Below are positions 1-6,288 of a stretch of DNA of 9,585 nt, in pieces. A program made the position numbers and the translations under genes. The stretch lies in assembly GCA_003343885.1 (NCBI GenBank), contig QAKH01000031.1, forward strand, positions 1 through 9,585. Reading direction: 5' to 3'. This DNA is from Clostridiales bacterium. GTDB lineage: Bacteria > Bacillota > Clostridia > Oscillospirales > CAG-382. The notes beneath the pieces are model-generated. The model ran no database searches, was not told the origin of the DNA, and saw nothing but the letters and a program-made list of their open reading frames with translations. How positions within the stretch are numbered: the first letter of the stretch is position 1; the number at the start of each line of letters is the position of its first letter.

Positions 1-27
1 CCCGCTTTTCTTTCGGAGAAAAGCGGG
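1..27. repeat. Perfect inverted repeat at the left edge
   Basis: An 11-bp perfect stem (cccgcttttct at 1-11 with agaaaagcggg at 17-27) closes on the 5-nt loop ttcgg. No T-run follows on the plus strand. On the minus strand the downstream side lies outside the window, so a leftward terminator cannot be judged. The arm core ccgctttt/aaaagcgg recurs in the palindrome at 244-266, which suggests related repeat elements. Confidence 0.7.
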
Positions 28-62
28 GCAAAAGAACTTAATTTTTCATGTTTTACTCTGAG

Positions 63-91
63 TTTTCGTGCTGGCGTTTATGGCACGAAAA
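63..91. repeat. Inverted repeat, 9-bp arms
   Basis: ttttcgtgc (63-71) and gcacgaaaa (83-91) are perfect reverse complements separated by 11 nt. No coding gene was found here. It is one of four hairpin-forming units packed into the first 270 bases. Confidence 0.55.
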
Positions 92-182
92 TGGGCATGG
101 ATTTGCGAAAAATATACTTGCCTTTTTCAATTGCCTGCCCGCGTAAATTGGTACGGCTCACAGCCGCCGCTAAAAGGAAAAA

Positions 183-225
183 CCTGCAAGCACCGCACGA
201 ATGAAATGAGCGGGGTGCTTGCAGG
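183..225. repeat. Inverted repeat, 12-bp arms
   Basis: cctgcaagcacc (183-194) and ggtgcttgcagg (214-225) form a perfect 12-bp stem with a 19-nt loop. The sequence caaaaacattgttttt follows, so a T-run is present but not directly against the stem. This could be a weak terminator or a repeat element; the sequence does not decide between them. Confidence 0.6.
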
Positions 226-243
226 CAAAAACATTGTTTTTCC

Positions 244-266
244 TCCGCTTTTTTTAAAAAAGCGGA
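244..266. repeat. Palindrome, tccgc(T)7(A)6gcgga
   Basis: A near-perfect palindrome: tccgc plus a T-run pairs with an A-run plus gcgga, with one unpaired T at the centre. It abuts the first of the two 24-bp GC-rich repeats and has the same arm core as the hairpin at 1-27. It lies downstream of the gene at 343-882 on the minus strand and might help end that transcript, but the canonical order of stem then U-tract is not present. Confidence 0.55.
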
Positions 267-326
267 CGGGGTTTGGGGCAGAGCCCCATAAACCACTACG
301 TCCGGGGTTTGGGGCAGAGCCCCATA
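267..326. repeat. Two identical 24-bp GC-rich repeats, period 36
   Basis: Positions 267-290 and 303-326 are identical over 24 bp. Each begins cggggttt, contains the small hairpin ggggc-aga-gcccc and ends cata. A 12-nt spacer separates them and the flanking bases differ. G-rich repeats with a ggggcagagcccc core are familiar from intergenic regions of gut clostridia (general knowledge, not checked here). Two copies do not make a CRISPR array, and the internal hairpin with flanking C/G runs fits a dispersed intergenic repeat. Function is unknown. Confidence 0.75.
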
Positions 327-342
327 TCATAATAAAAAATAC

Positions 343-882
343 TCAATTTGATTTCATATAACCATACGTTCCGGTTATGGGATCTTCAAAAAGCGGAATA
401 TGCGGCGGCATGAATGTCATCAAGACAAAAATTACTGCGATTAACAACAAAACCACAAATGCTGTTGTTTGTGATTTGCAATTAAAACTGCTGCTCTCAA
501 ATAACTTTGTTTCCACCCAAAAAACAAATGCGTCCGCTAAGAAAAATATCAATATGTTTACCCAGTCGGGTACTGTTCCCAGGACTCCGCCGATTGTGTA
601 ATAAAGTATCGGAATAATCAGTATTCCGATAACCATGCCTGCCGGCTTTACACACCAAAAGTTATCGTATTCTTTTCCAATGTACCTGCTTTCCGCCAAT
701 GCAAAAATCAACATCGGGAAAAATATCAGCTTTAAATGCTCCCATACAGATTCATTTACCGGAGCAAACAATGCCGCAATAACACTTTGACCGGTCCAGT
801 CAAACAGGAAATGTAAAAGCACACCCGCAATGCCGACAAAAATAAATCCGGCTGCTTGATAATAATACAAAGTCTTTTTCAT
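343..882 (-). CDS. DUF6512-like multi-pass membrane protein
   Basis: This encodes a 179-residue, strongly hydrophobic protein with about five membrane segments (roughly residues 9-27, 48-64, 80-100, 106-122 and 139-158). Conserved-looking polar motifs sit at the segment edges: VNESVWEHLK (42-51) after a His (H24) in segment 1, and PPHIPLFEDP (159-168) followed by a Gly/Tyr tail. This pattern matches my memory of the uncharacterised clostridial family DUF6512; no function is known. The ATG at 882 has GGAGG (893-889) six bases upstream, so the start is secure. The gene lies 150 bp downstream of the S1-domain gene on the same strand. That gap shows no clear terminator and only a weak -10 candidate (TAATAT, 920-915), so whether it has its own promoter is open. 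Its His, Glu and Asp residues near the membrane could be catalytic or ion-binding, but that is a guess. Confidence 0.85.
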   Translation of the reverse strand: MKKTLYYYQAAGFIFVGIAGVLLHFLFDWTGQSVIAALFAPVNESVWEHLKLIFFPMLIFALAESRYIGKEYDNFWCVKPAGMVIGILIIPILYYTIGGVLGTVPDWVNILIFFLADAFVFWVETKLFESSSFNCKSQTTAFVVLLLIAVIFVLMTFMPPHIPLFEDPITGTYGYMKSN

Positions 883-1032
883 ATCTAACCTCCAAAACAG
901 TACCTTGCAACGATATATTAGTTCTGCATGAACAGTTTGCTTTTCTGTTTTTTTACCGGATTATTCCTTCATCTGCCCGTATTTCCCGGTCCGATAATTA
1001 CGGAACGGAAAACACAGGTTAACTTACCCTGA

Positions 1033-1992
1033 CTATTCGACTTCGTGTTTTGAAAACACGGTGACGATTTCTCTGTCACAACACTCCGGGGAATATAACC
1101 ACTTATCTATATGATCCGAGTCGGTAAAATACACTGTTTTCCTCTCCGACTGTGTTGACGGAGAATCGGTATCAACGATTACAAGCTTTATTTTCATTTT
1201 TTCCGGAATGATGCTCTTTATGTAAACCGCCGCGCTGTGCCCGACGCACGCTCCCTCGCACCACTCGGCAAGACCGGCAAGGTTAGGCGTAAGCTCGACA
1301 AAAATTCCGTATGGTTCTATACTCCTTATTATGCCTGCGGCTGTCTCCCCTGCATTGAAAAAGGCGGCATTTTCCTCCCATGTGCCAAGCAGTTCCTTAT
1401 GCGTCAGAGAAATGCGCCCGGTTTGTAAATCGTTTAACTTTACGGCACATTTTATCCGGTCTCCGCAGGAAAAACGGTCTTTCGGGTTTGTTATGCGGGA
1501 TACCGAAATACAATCAACAGGAAGCAGTGATATAATGCCGCAGCCGATATCGCAAAAGCAGCCAAACGGCTCGATATGCGTGATTTTTGCCTCGATTATA
1601 TCCCCCGGTACAAGTTTTGAAACGTATTTTTCGTAACACTCTAACTGCGCCGCTCTTCTCGAAAGCACAAGCCGTGGCGTTTCCGAGCTTTTATCTATAT
1701 GCGTCACCTTGAAACAGACCGGTTTTCCAACTCTCGTTATAACTGCTATGTCACGTATCCGGCTGCCGTCGGTACTGTATGCGGTCTCCTGTCTCGGAAT
1801 GACTCCCTTGTAAGAACCCAGCTGTACAATAAGGTTGTGCTCTCCGTCACAAAGCGTCGCTCTTCCTTCAAGAATAAGCCCTGCGCTCATAGCGTATTCG
1901 AGCGCCGCAAGGCTTGACGAATGCTCCTTGTTTTCCGGCGTGTCGATTATATATCCCTCGGGTTTATATGTTTCTGTCATTTTTCGTTTCAA
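1033..1992 (-). CDS. S1-domain RNA-binding protein (ribosomal protein S1-like)
   Basis: The 319-residue protein contains three OB-fold S1-type repeats: about 38-112 (divergent), 127-199 (best match: GDIIEAKITHIEPFGCFCDI, then GRISLTHKEL) and 214-274 (AGIIRSIEPYGIFVELT.NLAGL). A short Cys-containing tail ends with DHIDKWLYSPECC. Such proteins bind single-stranded RNA; in Firmicutes the short S1 homologues are variable and need not be true ribosomal subunits. The reading frame opens with TTG at 1992. AAGGAAAGG (2006-1998) ends 5 nt before this TTG but 17 nt before the next in-frame ATG (1980), so I favour the TTG. An ATG at 1996-1994 is out of frame. The gene is divergent from the lipoprotein gene and upstream of the DUF6512-like gene. 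An annotation of 30S ribosomal protein S1 would be plausible but overstated. Confidence 0.88.
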   Translation of the reverse strand: MKRKMTETYKPEGYIIDTPENKEHSSSLAALEYAMSAGLILEGRATLCDGEHNLIVQLGSYKGVIPRQETAYSTDGSRIRDIAVITRVGKPVCFKVTHIDKSSETPRLVLSRRAAQLECYEKYVSKLVPGDIIEAKITHIEPFGCFCDIGCGIISLLPVDCISVSRITNPKDRFSCGDRIKCAVKLNDLQTGRISLTHKELLGTWEENAAFFNAGETAAGIIRSIEPYGIFVELTPNLAGLAEWCEGACVGHSAAVYIKSIIPEKMKIKLVIVDTDSPSTQSERKTVYFTDSDHIDKWLYSPECCDREIVTVFSKHEVE

Positions 1993-2294
1993 CCATACCT
2001 TTCCTTATACTTCGGGAATTACTGTATTATTCCGGCGTGAGGTTTGCGGACAGGGTGGAACATGTAATTATCTATACGGCATACAGTGCTTTGTTCGTAT
2101 ATACCTTATAACCGCAAGCCTGTATTTCCCGACGCAAACCGCCGCCTGTTTGGCGTTTCCGATATAATCGTATTCATTTTCTCTGCGCTATATTACCGTC
2201 AAAGCAAAAACGCTTTATAATTGTGCATTACATATAAAAAACGATATAAAACTTGTGCAAAATATGAAAAAGTTATTTATTAAAAAAAAATCAA

Positions 2295-2323
2295 TTGATT
2301 ATGCCTGCTTTTAATGATATAAT
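2295..2323 (+). promoter_or_regulatory. Extended -10 sigma-A promoter for the lipoprotein gene
   Basis: The -35 box is TTGATT (2295-2300). A 17-nt spacer leads to TATAAT (2318-2323), preceded by TGA (2315-2317), which makes an extended -10. Transcription should begin near 2330, giving a leader of about 67 nt. All elements are close to consensus, so this is probably a strong promoter. Confidence 0.85.
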
Positions 2324-2342
2324 ACAGTGTAATATTGAGTAC

Positions 2343-2383
2343 ATTACCTCCAAAAGAGGTAATTTTCAGTAATTCTTTGGAGG
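2343..2383 (+). promoter_or_regulatory. Leader with two exclusive hairpins and the SD
   Basis: Structure A pairs attacctc (2343-2350) with gaggtaat (2356-2363) around the loop caaaa. Structure B pairs cctccaaa (2347-2354) with tttggagg (2376-2383) over 8 bp and buries the Shine-Dalgarno GGAGG (2379-2383) of the lipoprotein gene. The two structures share 2347-2350 and cannot coexist. A leaves the ribosome binding site open and B closes it. The pairing is visible in the sequence; regulation is inference. Confidence 0.55.
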
Positions 2384-2396
2384 CGACGATATAACT

Positions 2397-4214
2397 ATGA
2401 AAAAAATTCTGGCACTCGTATTGGCTGCTGTCATGCTTTCTTCCATGCTGCTCATAGGCGGATGCGGAAAGAAGGACGATGACGACAAGGGCGCGATCAT
2501 TCAGATGTTCTTGAGCTCCATGCCTGCTACCCTTGATCCGACAGCCGCTCAGCACGGCTCGGCTGACAACGCTAAGCTGTTCGGACTTTTGTATGAAGGT
2601 CTGTATACGATAAACGAAAAGGGCGAACTTAAAAAAGCTCTTGCTGACGAGGTTGAGTACTACGTTGACGCCCGTGACAATTACTTAAAGCTTGAAATTT
2701 CTCTCAAGGACTCCCGTTGGAGCGACGGTATCGTTGTTGATGCGGACGACTTTGTGTATTCCTGGCAGAGACTTTTGAGCCCTGAATCAAATCATTACGC
2801 AGCTTCGCTGTTATATCCGATAAAGAACGCTAAAAACGTAAAAGAGGGCTTGTGCTCTATAAATGATTTAGGCATATGCGCTATAAAGGACGACGTGCTC
2901 CAGATTACTTTCGAGAAGGATTTTACCAACATAGAGTACTTCTTGCGCCGTCTTGCAAGTCCGGCTCTTGTGCCGTTAAGAGAAGACAATGCTACCAAGT
3001 TTGACGATCCTACAAATATTGATTACACCTGGGACGCAAATTCTACGCTTGCTCTCCCCCTCACAAACGGTCCTTTCAAATACAAGAACGTTACCGACGA
3101 CACAATCGAGCTTGAAAGAAATCTCCACTACAACAACGTAAGCGCTGTTGAGGACAACCCGGTAGACAAGGTTGTAAAGCCGTATCAGCTTGTTACGCTT
3201 CTTTCAGAGGGCGACACAGCTGACGACCAGATTGAGCGCTATCTTAACGGAGATATATTCTACATAAATCTAAGCGCCGCTTCTGCCGAAACCATAGAAA
3301 AGGCAGGCAAGGTAACCCAGACAGATATACCGTCTGTTTACACCTATTTCTTTGATACAACGAGCGAACTTTTCTCCGACGAGCGTGTAAGACAGGCGCT
3401 TTCCATCTCTCTTGACAGAGAATACATAAACAGTCTTACCGGCAGAGATACAAAGGCTGCCGAGGGAATTATACCTTTCGGAGTTGACGATACGACGGAA
3501 AAGACGGAATTCAGAGAAGAAGGCGGAAACATCTTTGTTCCTACCGGAGATATGGAAACCGCAAAAGCTCTTCTCGAGGATGCCGGAGTAACAAAAGGCT
3601 CTTTCACGATAGAATATAACTCTGCAAGAAGTTACGAAAGAGATATTGCCGAATACGCGAAGAGCGTATGGAAGGAACTCGGATTTACGGTTCAGACTTC
3701 CGGCAAGAACGACAGATACCTCTCCGGATTCATCACCGGTTCAACCTCACTTACAACCGGCACGGCTCGTGTGATAGGCATGGACTTCCAGTGCATCACT
3801 CCCGACGCGTACAGCATGCTCATGGGATTTTCGACACAGTATTCAGGCGGAGCTGTTGACCTCTCACAAGAGGAAATAACCTTCACAACCGGCAACATAA
3901 CCGGATTTTCCGATCCTGAATATGACGCAGTATGCGATGAAATAGCAGGCGCTCTCAATAACGCGTCAAGAGCTGAGGCAATGCATAAGGCAGAAAAGCT
4001 TCTTGTTAAAAAATCTCCCGTTATCCCGTTGTTCTGCAATGTTGACATTTACGCTTCAAGAGATTTGTCAAACATAGAGCAGGACGATTTCGGAGGAAAG
4101 AATTTCACAAAAGTAAAACAGAAGAACTATGAAAAGTATCTGCCGGAGGAAGAGGAAAATGTGGTACTTCCTGCGACTACAGACGGCAGCGAAACTGACG
4201 AAACCGCAGAATAA
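2397..4214 (+). CDS. OppA-type solute-binding lipoprotein (ABC importer)
   Basis: This 605-residue protein belongs to the family 5 extracellular solute-binding proteins (OppA/DppA type), which capture peptides or other small solutes outside the cell and pass them to an ABC permease. Residues 1-22 form a lipoprotein signal: Lys-Lys, a hydrophobic stretch and a lipobox IGGC with Cys23 as the lipidation site, followed by a charged GKKDDDDK linker. Family hallmarks are the early P.TLDP (43-48), LFGLLYEGLY (61-70), WSDG (108-111), ADDFVYSWQRLLSP (116-129), DERVRQALSISLDRE (328-342) and a late SPVIPLF. The tail is Glu/Thr-rich. GGAGG (2379-2383) lies 13 nt before the ATG, slightly far, and takes part in the leader structure. 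No permease or ATPase gene is adjacent, and a terminator follows directly, so the protein must work with a transporter encoded elsewhere or have a non-transport role such as sensing. The ligand cannot be predicted. Confidence 0.93.
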   Translation: MKKILALVLAAVMLSSMLLIGGCGKKDDDDKGAIIQMFLSSMPATLDPTAAQHGSADNAKLFGLLYEGLYTINEKGELKKALADEVEYYVDARDNYLKLEISLKDSRWSDGIVVDADDFVYSWQRLLSPESNHYAASLLYPIKNAKNVKEGLCSINDLGICAIKDDVLQITFEKDFTNIEYFLRRLASPALVPLREDNATKFDDPTNIDYTWDANSTLALPLTNGPFKYKNVTDDTIELERNLHYNNVSAVEDNPVDKVVKPYQLVTLLSEGDTADDQIERYLNGDIFYINLSAASAETIEKAGKVTQTDIPSVYTYFFDTTSELFSDERVRQALSISLDREYINSLTGRDTKAAEGIIPFGVDDTTEKTEFREEGGNIFVPTGDMETAKALLEDAGVTKGSFTIEYNSARSYERDIAEYAKSVWKELGFTVQTSGKNDRYLSGFITGSTSLTTGTARVIGMDFQCITPDAYSMLMGFSTQYSGGAVDLSQEEITFTTGNITGFSDPEYDAVCDEIAGALNNASRAEAMHKAEKLLVKKSPVIPLFCNVDIYASRDLSNIEQDDFGGKNFTKVKQKNYEKYLPEEEENVVLPATTDGSETDETAE

Positions 4215-4291
4215 TTTTCTTTCGATTTCTGTGAACTTATAATAACCAAATACCAATAAAGGCTTCAGCACGAAGTCATTACCGGAAATCA

Positions 4292-4328
4292 AAGGGCTGT
4301 ACCCCCACACACAGGTACAGCCTTTTTT
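4292..4328 (+). terminator. Rho-independent terminator of the lipoprotein gene
   Basis: ggctgtacc (4295-4303) pairs perfectly with ggtacagcc (4314-4322) around a 10-nt loop. Six T residues (4323-4328) follow directly, and A residues precede the stem. It lies about 80 nt past the stop codon and should isolate the lipoprotein transcript from rsmA. Confidence 0.92.
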
Positions 4329-4413
4329 GGGCGTTTGAACAGCATCTTTTTGAACTAATCTCAAAGTTACTGCAAACCTCTAAAAGTAAAATATAGTACA
4401 AAGGATGGTGTCA

Positions 4414-5454
4414 ATGTCCGAACTGCTGCAAAAACACGATTTTTCCTTTCAAAAAAAATACGGTCAGAATTTTCTCCGGGACGTAAAAATTCCAAGGCGT
4501 ATCGCCTCGGAATGTGTTGACACCAAAAGAGCCGGATACTCTGAGCCGGGGCAAGATTTAACCGCCGGCTCGGACACAGTATCAGGCAAAGCTTCCGACA
4601 CGGTTTTCAGCGCAGTTTCAGCCACAGATTCCGGCACAGTTTCAGCCTCTGTGTCAGAAACATACGAACCTGTTGTACCCGGCGGCGGCAACGCTTCAGG
4701 AAAGATACGTGCGTTAATGCTCGAAATAGGTCCCGGAGCGGGAATTCTCACAAAAGAGCTTGCGGCAAGATTTGAAAGAGTCGTTGCGGTTGAGATTGAC
4801 GAAAGCCTTAGACCTGTTCTTGATGAATCTTTAAAAGAGTGCGAAAATACAAGTGTTGTGTTCGGCGACATCATGGAAACAGATCTGCACTCACTTCTCG
4901 ATCCGTTGCGAATCGCTCCAGACGGCACAAAGCTTCCCGTTTCGGTGTGCGCAAATCTGCCGTATTACATCACAACGCCGATACTCATGAAGCTTATCGA
5001 GCAATACGACGATTTTGACTTTATCACCGTTATGGTGCAAAAAGAGGTAGCCGCAAGGCTCACATCCGTGCCCGGAAAAGCCGAATACGGAAGTATAACC
5101 GCTTCCATCAACCTTCATTCTTCGGTAAAACGCCTTTTTTCAGTACCGTCCGGATGCTTTTTCCCTCGTCCGAAAGTTGACAGCGCAGTTATAAGGCTTG
5201 AGCTGTTTAAGCCTGCAAAATATACCGAACGGCAGATTTCAGGCGCAGGCAAGCTTATAAAAGCGGCATTTGCCATGAGACGGAAAACTCTCGTCAATGC
5301 GCTTGAGGGAATACTGCCGGACTTGAATAAAGCCGAAATTACACGCATTATTACCGAAGTTTTCGGCGACGGCAGTCAAAATGTACGAGGAGAAACCTTA
5401 GGCGCCGATGATTTCGTTAAACTTTCGGAAGCAATTTACGGTGAAGGAAGGTAA
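4414..5454 (+). CDS. rsmA: 16S rRNA A1518/A1519 N6-dimethyltransferase RsmA (KsgA)
   Basis: RsmA dimethylates two adjacent adenosines in the 3'-terminal helix of 16S rRNA, using S-adenosylmethionine, late in small-subunit assembly. Numbering from the chosen start (346 residues), the visible motifs are the N-terminal KKYGQNFLRD (about 15-24), SAM motif I LEIGPGAG (103-110), VEIDE (126-130), GD (151-152), the catalytic NLPYYIT (181-187) and the C-terminal helical domain with FFPRPKVDSAV and MRRKTL. ATG 4414 is preferred over ATG 4405 because AAAGGA (4400-4405) lies 8 nt before 4414 but overlaps 4405. The protein exceeds the usual size of about 270-290 residues because roughly 60 extra residues sit between the N-terminal helix and motif I (about 37-97), including an xTVS-like tetrapeptide repeat. 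No promoter is obvious in 4329-4413. All catalytic motifs are intact, so the enzyme should be active. Confidence 0.95.
   Translation: MSELLQKHDFSFQKKYGQNFLRDVKIPRRIASECVDTKRAGYSEPGQDLTAGSDTVSGKASDTVFSAVSATDSGTVSASVSETYEPVVPGGGNASGKIRALMLEIGPGAGILTKELAARFERVVAVEIDESLRPVLDESLKECENTSVVFGDIMETDLHSLLDPLRIAPDGTKLPVSVCANLPYYITTPILMKLIEQYDDFDFITVMVQKEVAARLTSVPGKAEYGSITASINLHSSVKRLFSVPSGCFFPRPKVDSAVIRLELFKPAKYTERQISGAGKLIKAAFAMRRKTLVNALEGILPDLNKAEITRIITEVFGDGSQNVRGETLGADDFVKLSEAIYGEGR
4562..4657 (+). repeat. Degenerate 12-nt tandem repeat inside rsmA
   Basis: About seven units of 12 nt can be aligned, with consensus close to gcacagtttcag. Clear copies begin at 4574, 4598, 4610 and 4634, all offset by multiples of 12; the units at 4610 and 4634 agree in 13 of 14 positions over 14 nt. 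Because 12 is a multiple of 3, the array stays in frame and encodes tetrapeptides read as DTVS, GKAS, DTVF, SAVS, ATDS, GTVS and ASVS. A following ETYE may be a decayed copy. The array lies in the extra segment of RsmA before SAM motif I. Confidence 0.7.
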
Positions 5455-5548
5455 ATCTCGGCGATATTATTAAAAGCAATGCAATGCGTACTACAAAAAA
5501 GTAAAAAACAAAAGGAAATAAGCAATACAATCGAAAGGATTTTCACAA

Positions 5549-6118
5549 ATGGGAATAATCGAATTTCTGATCACAGCATTCAGCCTGTCCATGGACGCCT
5601 TTGCCGTGTCGGTTTGTAAAGGACTTGCGACAAAAAGCCTTAAACCAAAGCACTTCTTAGCAGTCGGCGCCTGGTTCGGAGCATTTCAGGCTCTTATGCC
5701 CATAATCGGCTACTATCTCGGAACAATGTTTGAAAAATACATTGTCAACTTTGACCACTGGGTTGCTTTTGCTCTGCTTGTTTTTATAGGCGGAAACATG
5801 ATATTTGAGTCTTTCTCAAAGGAGGAAAACTCATCGAACGAGTCATTCTCCGCAAAAACAATGTTTCTTATGGCGGTTGCGACAAGCATTGACGCTCTCG
5901 CTGTCGGCATTACGCTCGCGCTTTTGCCCGGTATAAACATTTTTTCCGCCGCAGCAATTATCGGTATACTCACTTTCATTGTTTCGGCTGTCGGTCTTAA
6001 GATAGGAAACGTATTCGGAGTAAAGTACAAATCAAAAGCCGAGCTTGTCGGCGGAATACTTCTTGTGCTTATCGGCTCAAAAATTTTATTTGAACATTTG
6101 GGAATAATTTCTTTTTAA
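5549..6118 (+). CDS. mntP: Manganese efflux pump MntP
   Basis: MntP (formerly YebN) exports Mn2+ across the cytoplasmic membrane and protects against manganese excess. The 189-residue protein has the usual length and about six membrane segments. It shows the internal duplication of the family: SLSMDAFAVSVCKGL (12-26) in the first half and ATSIDALAVGITLAL (111-125) in the second, each with the conserved Asp (D16 and D115). A hydrophilic loop (about 89-103, Lys/Glu/Asn/Ser) separates the halves. GAAAGG (5533-5538) lies 10 nt before the ATG. The gene follows rsmA by 94 nt on the same strand with no terminator between, so readthrough from rsmA is likely. The gap does not show the conserved core of a yybP-ykoY manganese riboswitch, which controls many mntP genes; regulation here may be transcriptional or absent. 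Confidence 0.95.
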   Translation: MGIIEFLITAFSLSMDAFAVSVCKGLATKSLKPKHFLAVGAWFGAFQALMPIIGYYLGTMFEKYIVNFDHWVAFALLVFIGGNMIFESFSKEENSSNESFSAKTMFLMAVATSIDALAVGITLALLPGINIFSAAAIIGILTFIVSAVGLKIGNVFGVKYKSKAELVGGILLVLIGSKILFEHLGIISF

Positions 6119-6160
6119 ATTTTTTGAAACACTTTTTTAGTTGTATTTCCGGATAAAAAT

Positions 6161-6200
6161 AACACCCGAATTAAGGTTTTCGCCTTTGTTCGGGTGTTTT
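6161..6200. terminator. Bidirectional terminator between convergent genes
   Basis: aacacccgaa (6161-6170) pairs with ttcgggtgtt (6189-6198); an inner stem aagg/cctt (6173-6176 with 6183-6186) extends the hairpin. On the plus strand the stem runs into gttttc. On the minus strand it runs into tttttatcc. It therefore suits both mntP (rightward) and the sulfhydrylase gene (leftward). Confidence 0.88.
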
Positions 6201-6233
6201 CAATTATTTTCAAATCAATAAAGATAATGAAAT

Positions 6234-6255
6234 CAATTATATCACAATTATATCA
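6234..6255. repeat. Perfect 11-bp tandem duplication
   Basis: The unit caattatatca occurs twice head to tail (6234-6244 and 6245-6255) in the AT-rich gap between the convergent genes. It lies past the mntP terminator and downstream of the sulfhydrylase stop. It is probably a slippage product with no evident function. Confidence 0.6.
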
Positions 6256-6288
6256 TTATTAGCTTTACTGCGTCCGCTGCCGCTTTAA

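Larger units (their letters stand above)
1..342. other. Gene-free, palindrome-rich intergenic region
   Basis: No credible gene was found. The open frames here overlap one another on both strands, have no family resemblance and run through the repeats. The content is the set of inverted and direct repeats listed separately (1-27, 63-91, 183-225, 244-266, 267-326). The left neighbour lies outside the window. Confidence 0.6.
1993..2396. other. Divergent intergenic region (404 bp)
   Basis: The region separates the leftward S1-domain gene from the rightward lipoprotein gene. The rightward promoter and leader hairpins occupy 2295-2383 and are listed separately. Leftward, several AT-rich -10-like strings occur (for example in 2020-2110), but none pairs convincingly with a -35 box. 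An imperfect symmetry is visible between ggtttgcg (2041-2048) and cgcaaacc (2133-2140). I see no tRNA, known riboswitch or small gene. Confidence 0.55.

Noticed and set aside
267..326. Possible mini CRISPR array
   Set aside because: Only two repeats, a 12-nt spacer and no cas genes; far too short a spacer for CRISPR.
68..361. Open frame of 97 codons on the plus strand (and overlapping minus-strand frames) in the left intergenic region
   Set aside because: No Shine-Dalgarno site, no family resemblance, and the frame runs through the palindromes and both 24-bp repeats, whose peptide repeats simply mirror the DNA repeat.
960..1032. Terminator after the S1-domain gene on the minus strand
   Set aside because: Only an imperfect stem (tttcc...gggaaa type) without a following U-tract; not convincing.
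3692..4048. 118-codon minus-strand frame inside the lipoprotein gene
   Set aside because: Shadow of a well-supported coding sequence, without ribosome site or recognisable motif.
4464..4928. 154-codon minus-strand frame antisense to rsmA
   Set aside because: It is the complementary reading of the repetitive Ser/Thr/Val insert and the SAM domain; RsmA motifs on the plus strand are unmistakable.
5455..5548. yybP-ykoY manganese riboswitch upstream of mntP
   Set aside because: The 94-nt gap is short and A-rich and does not show the conserved paired loops of that class.
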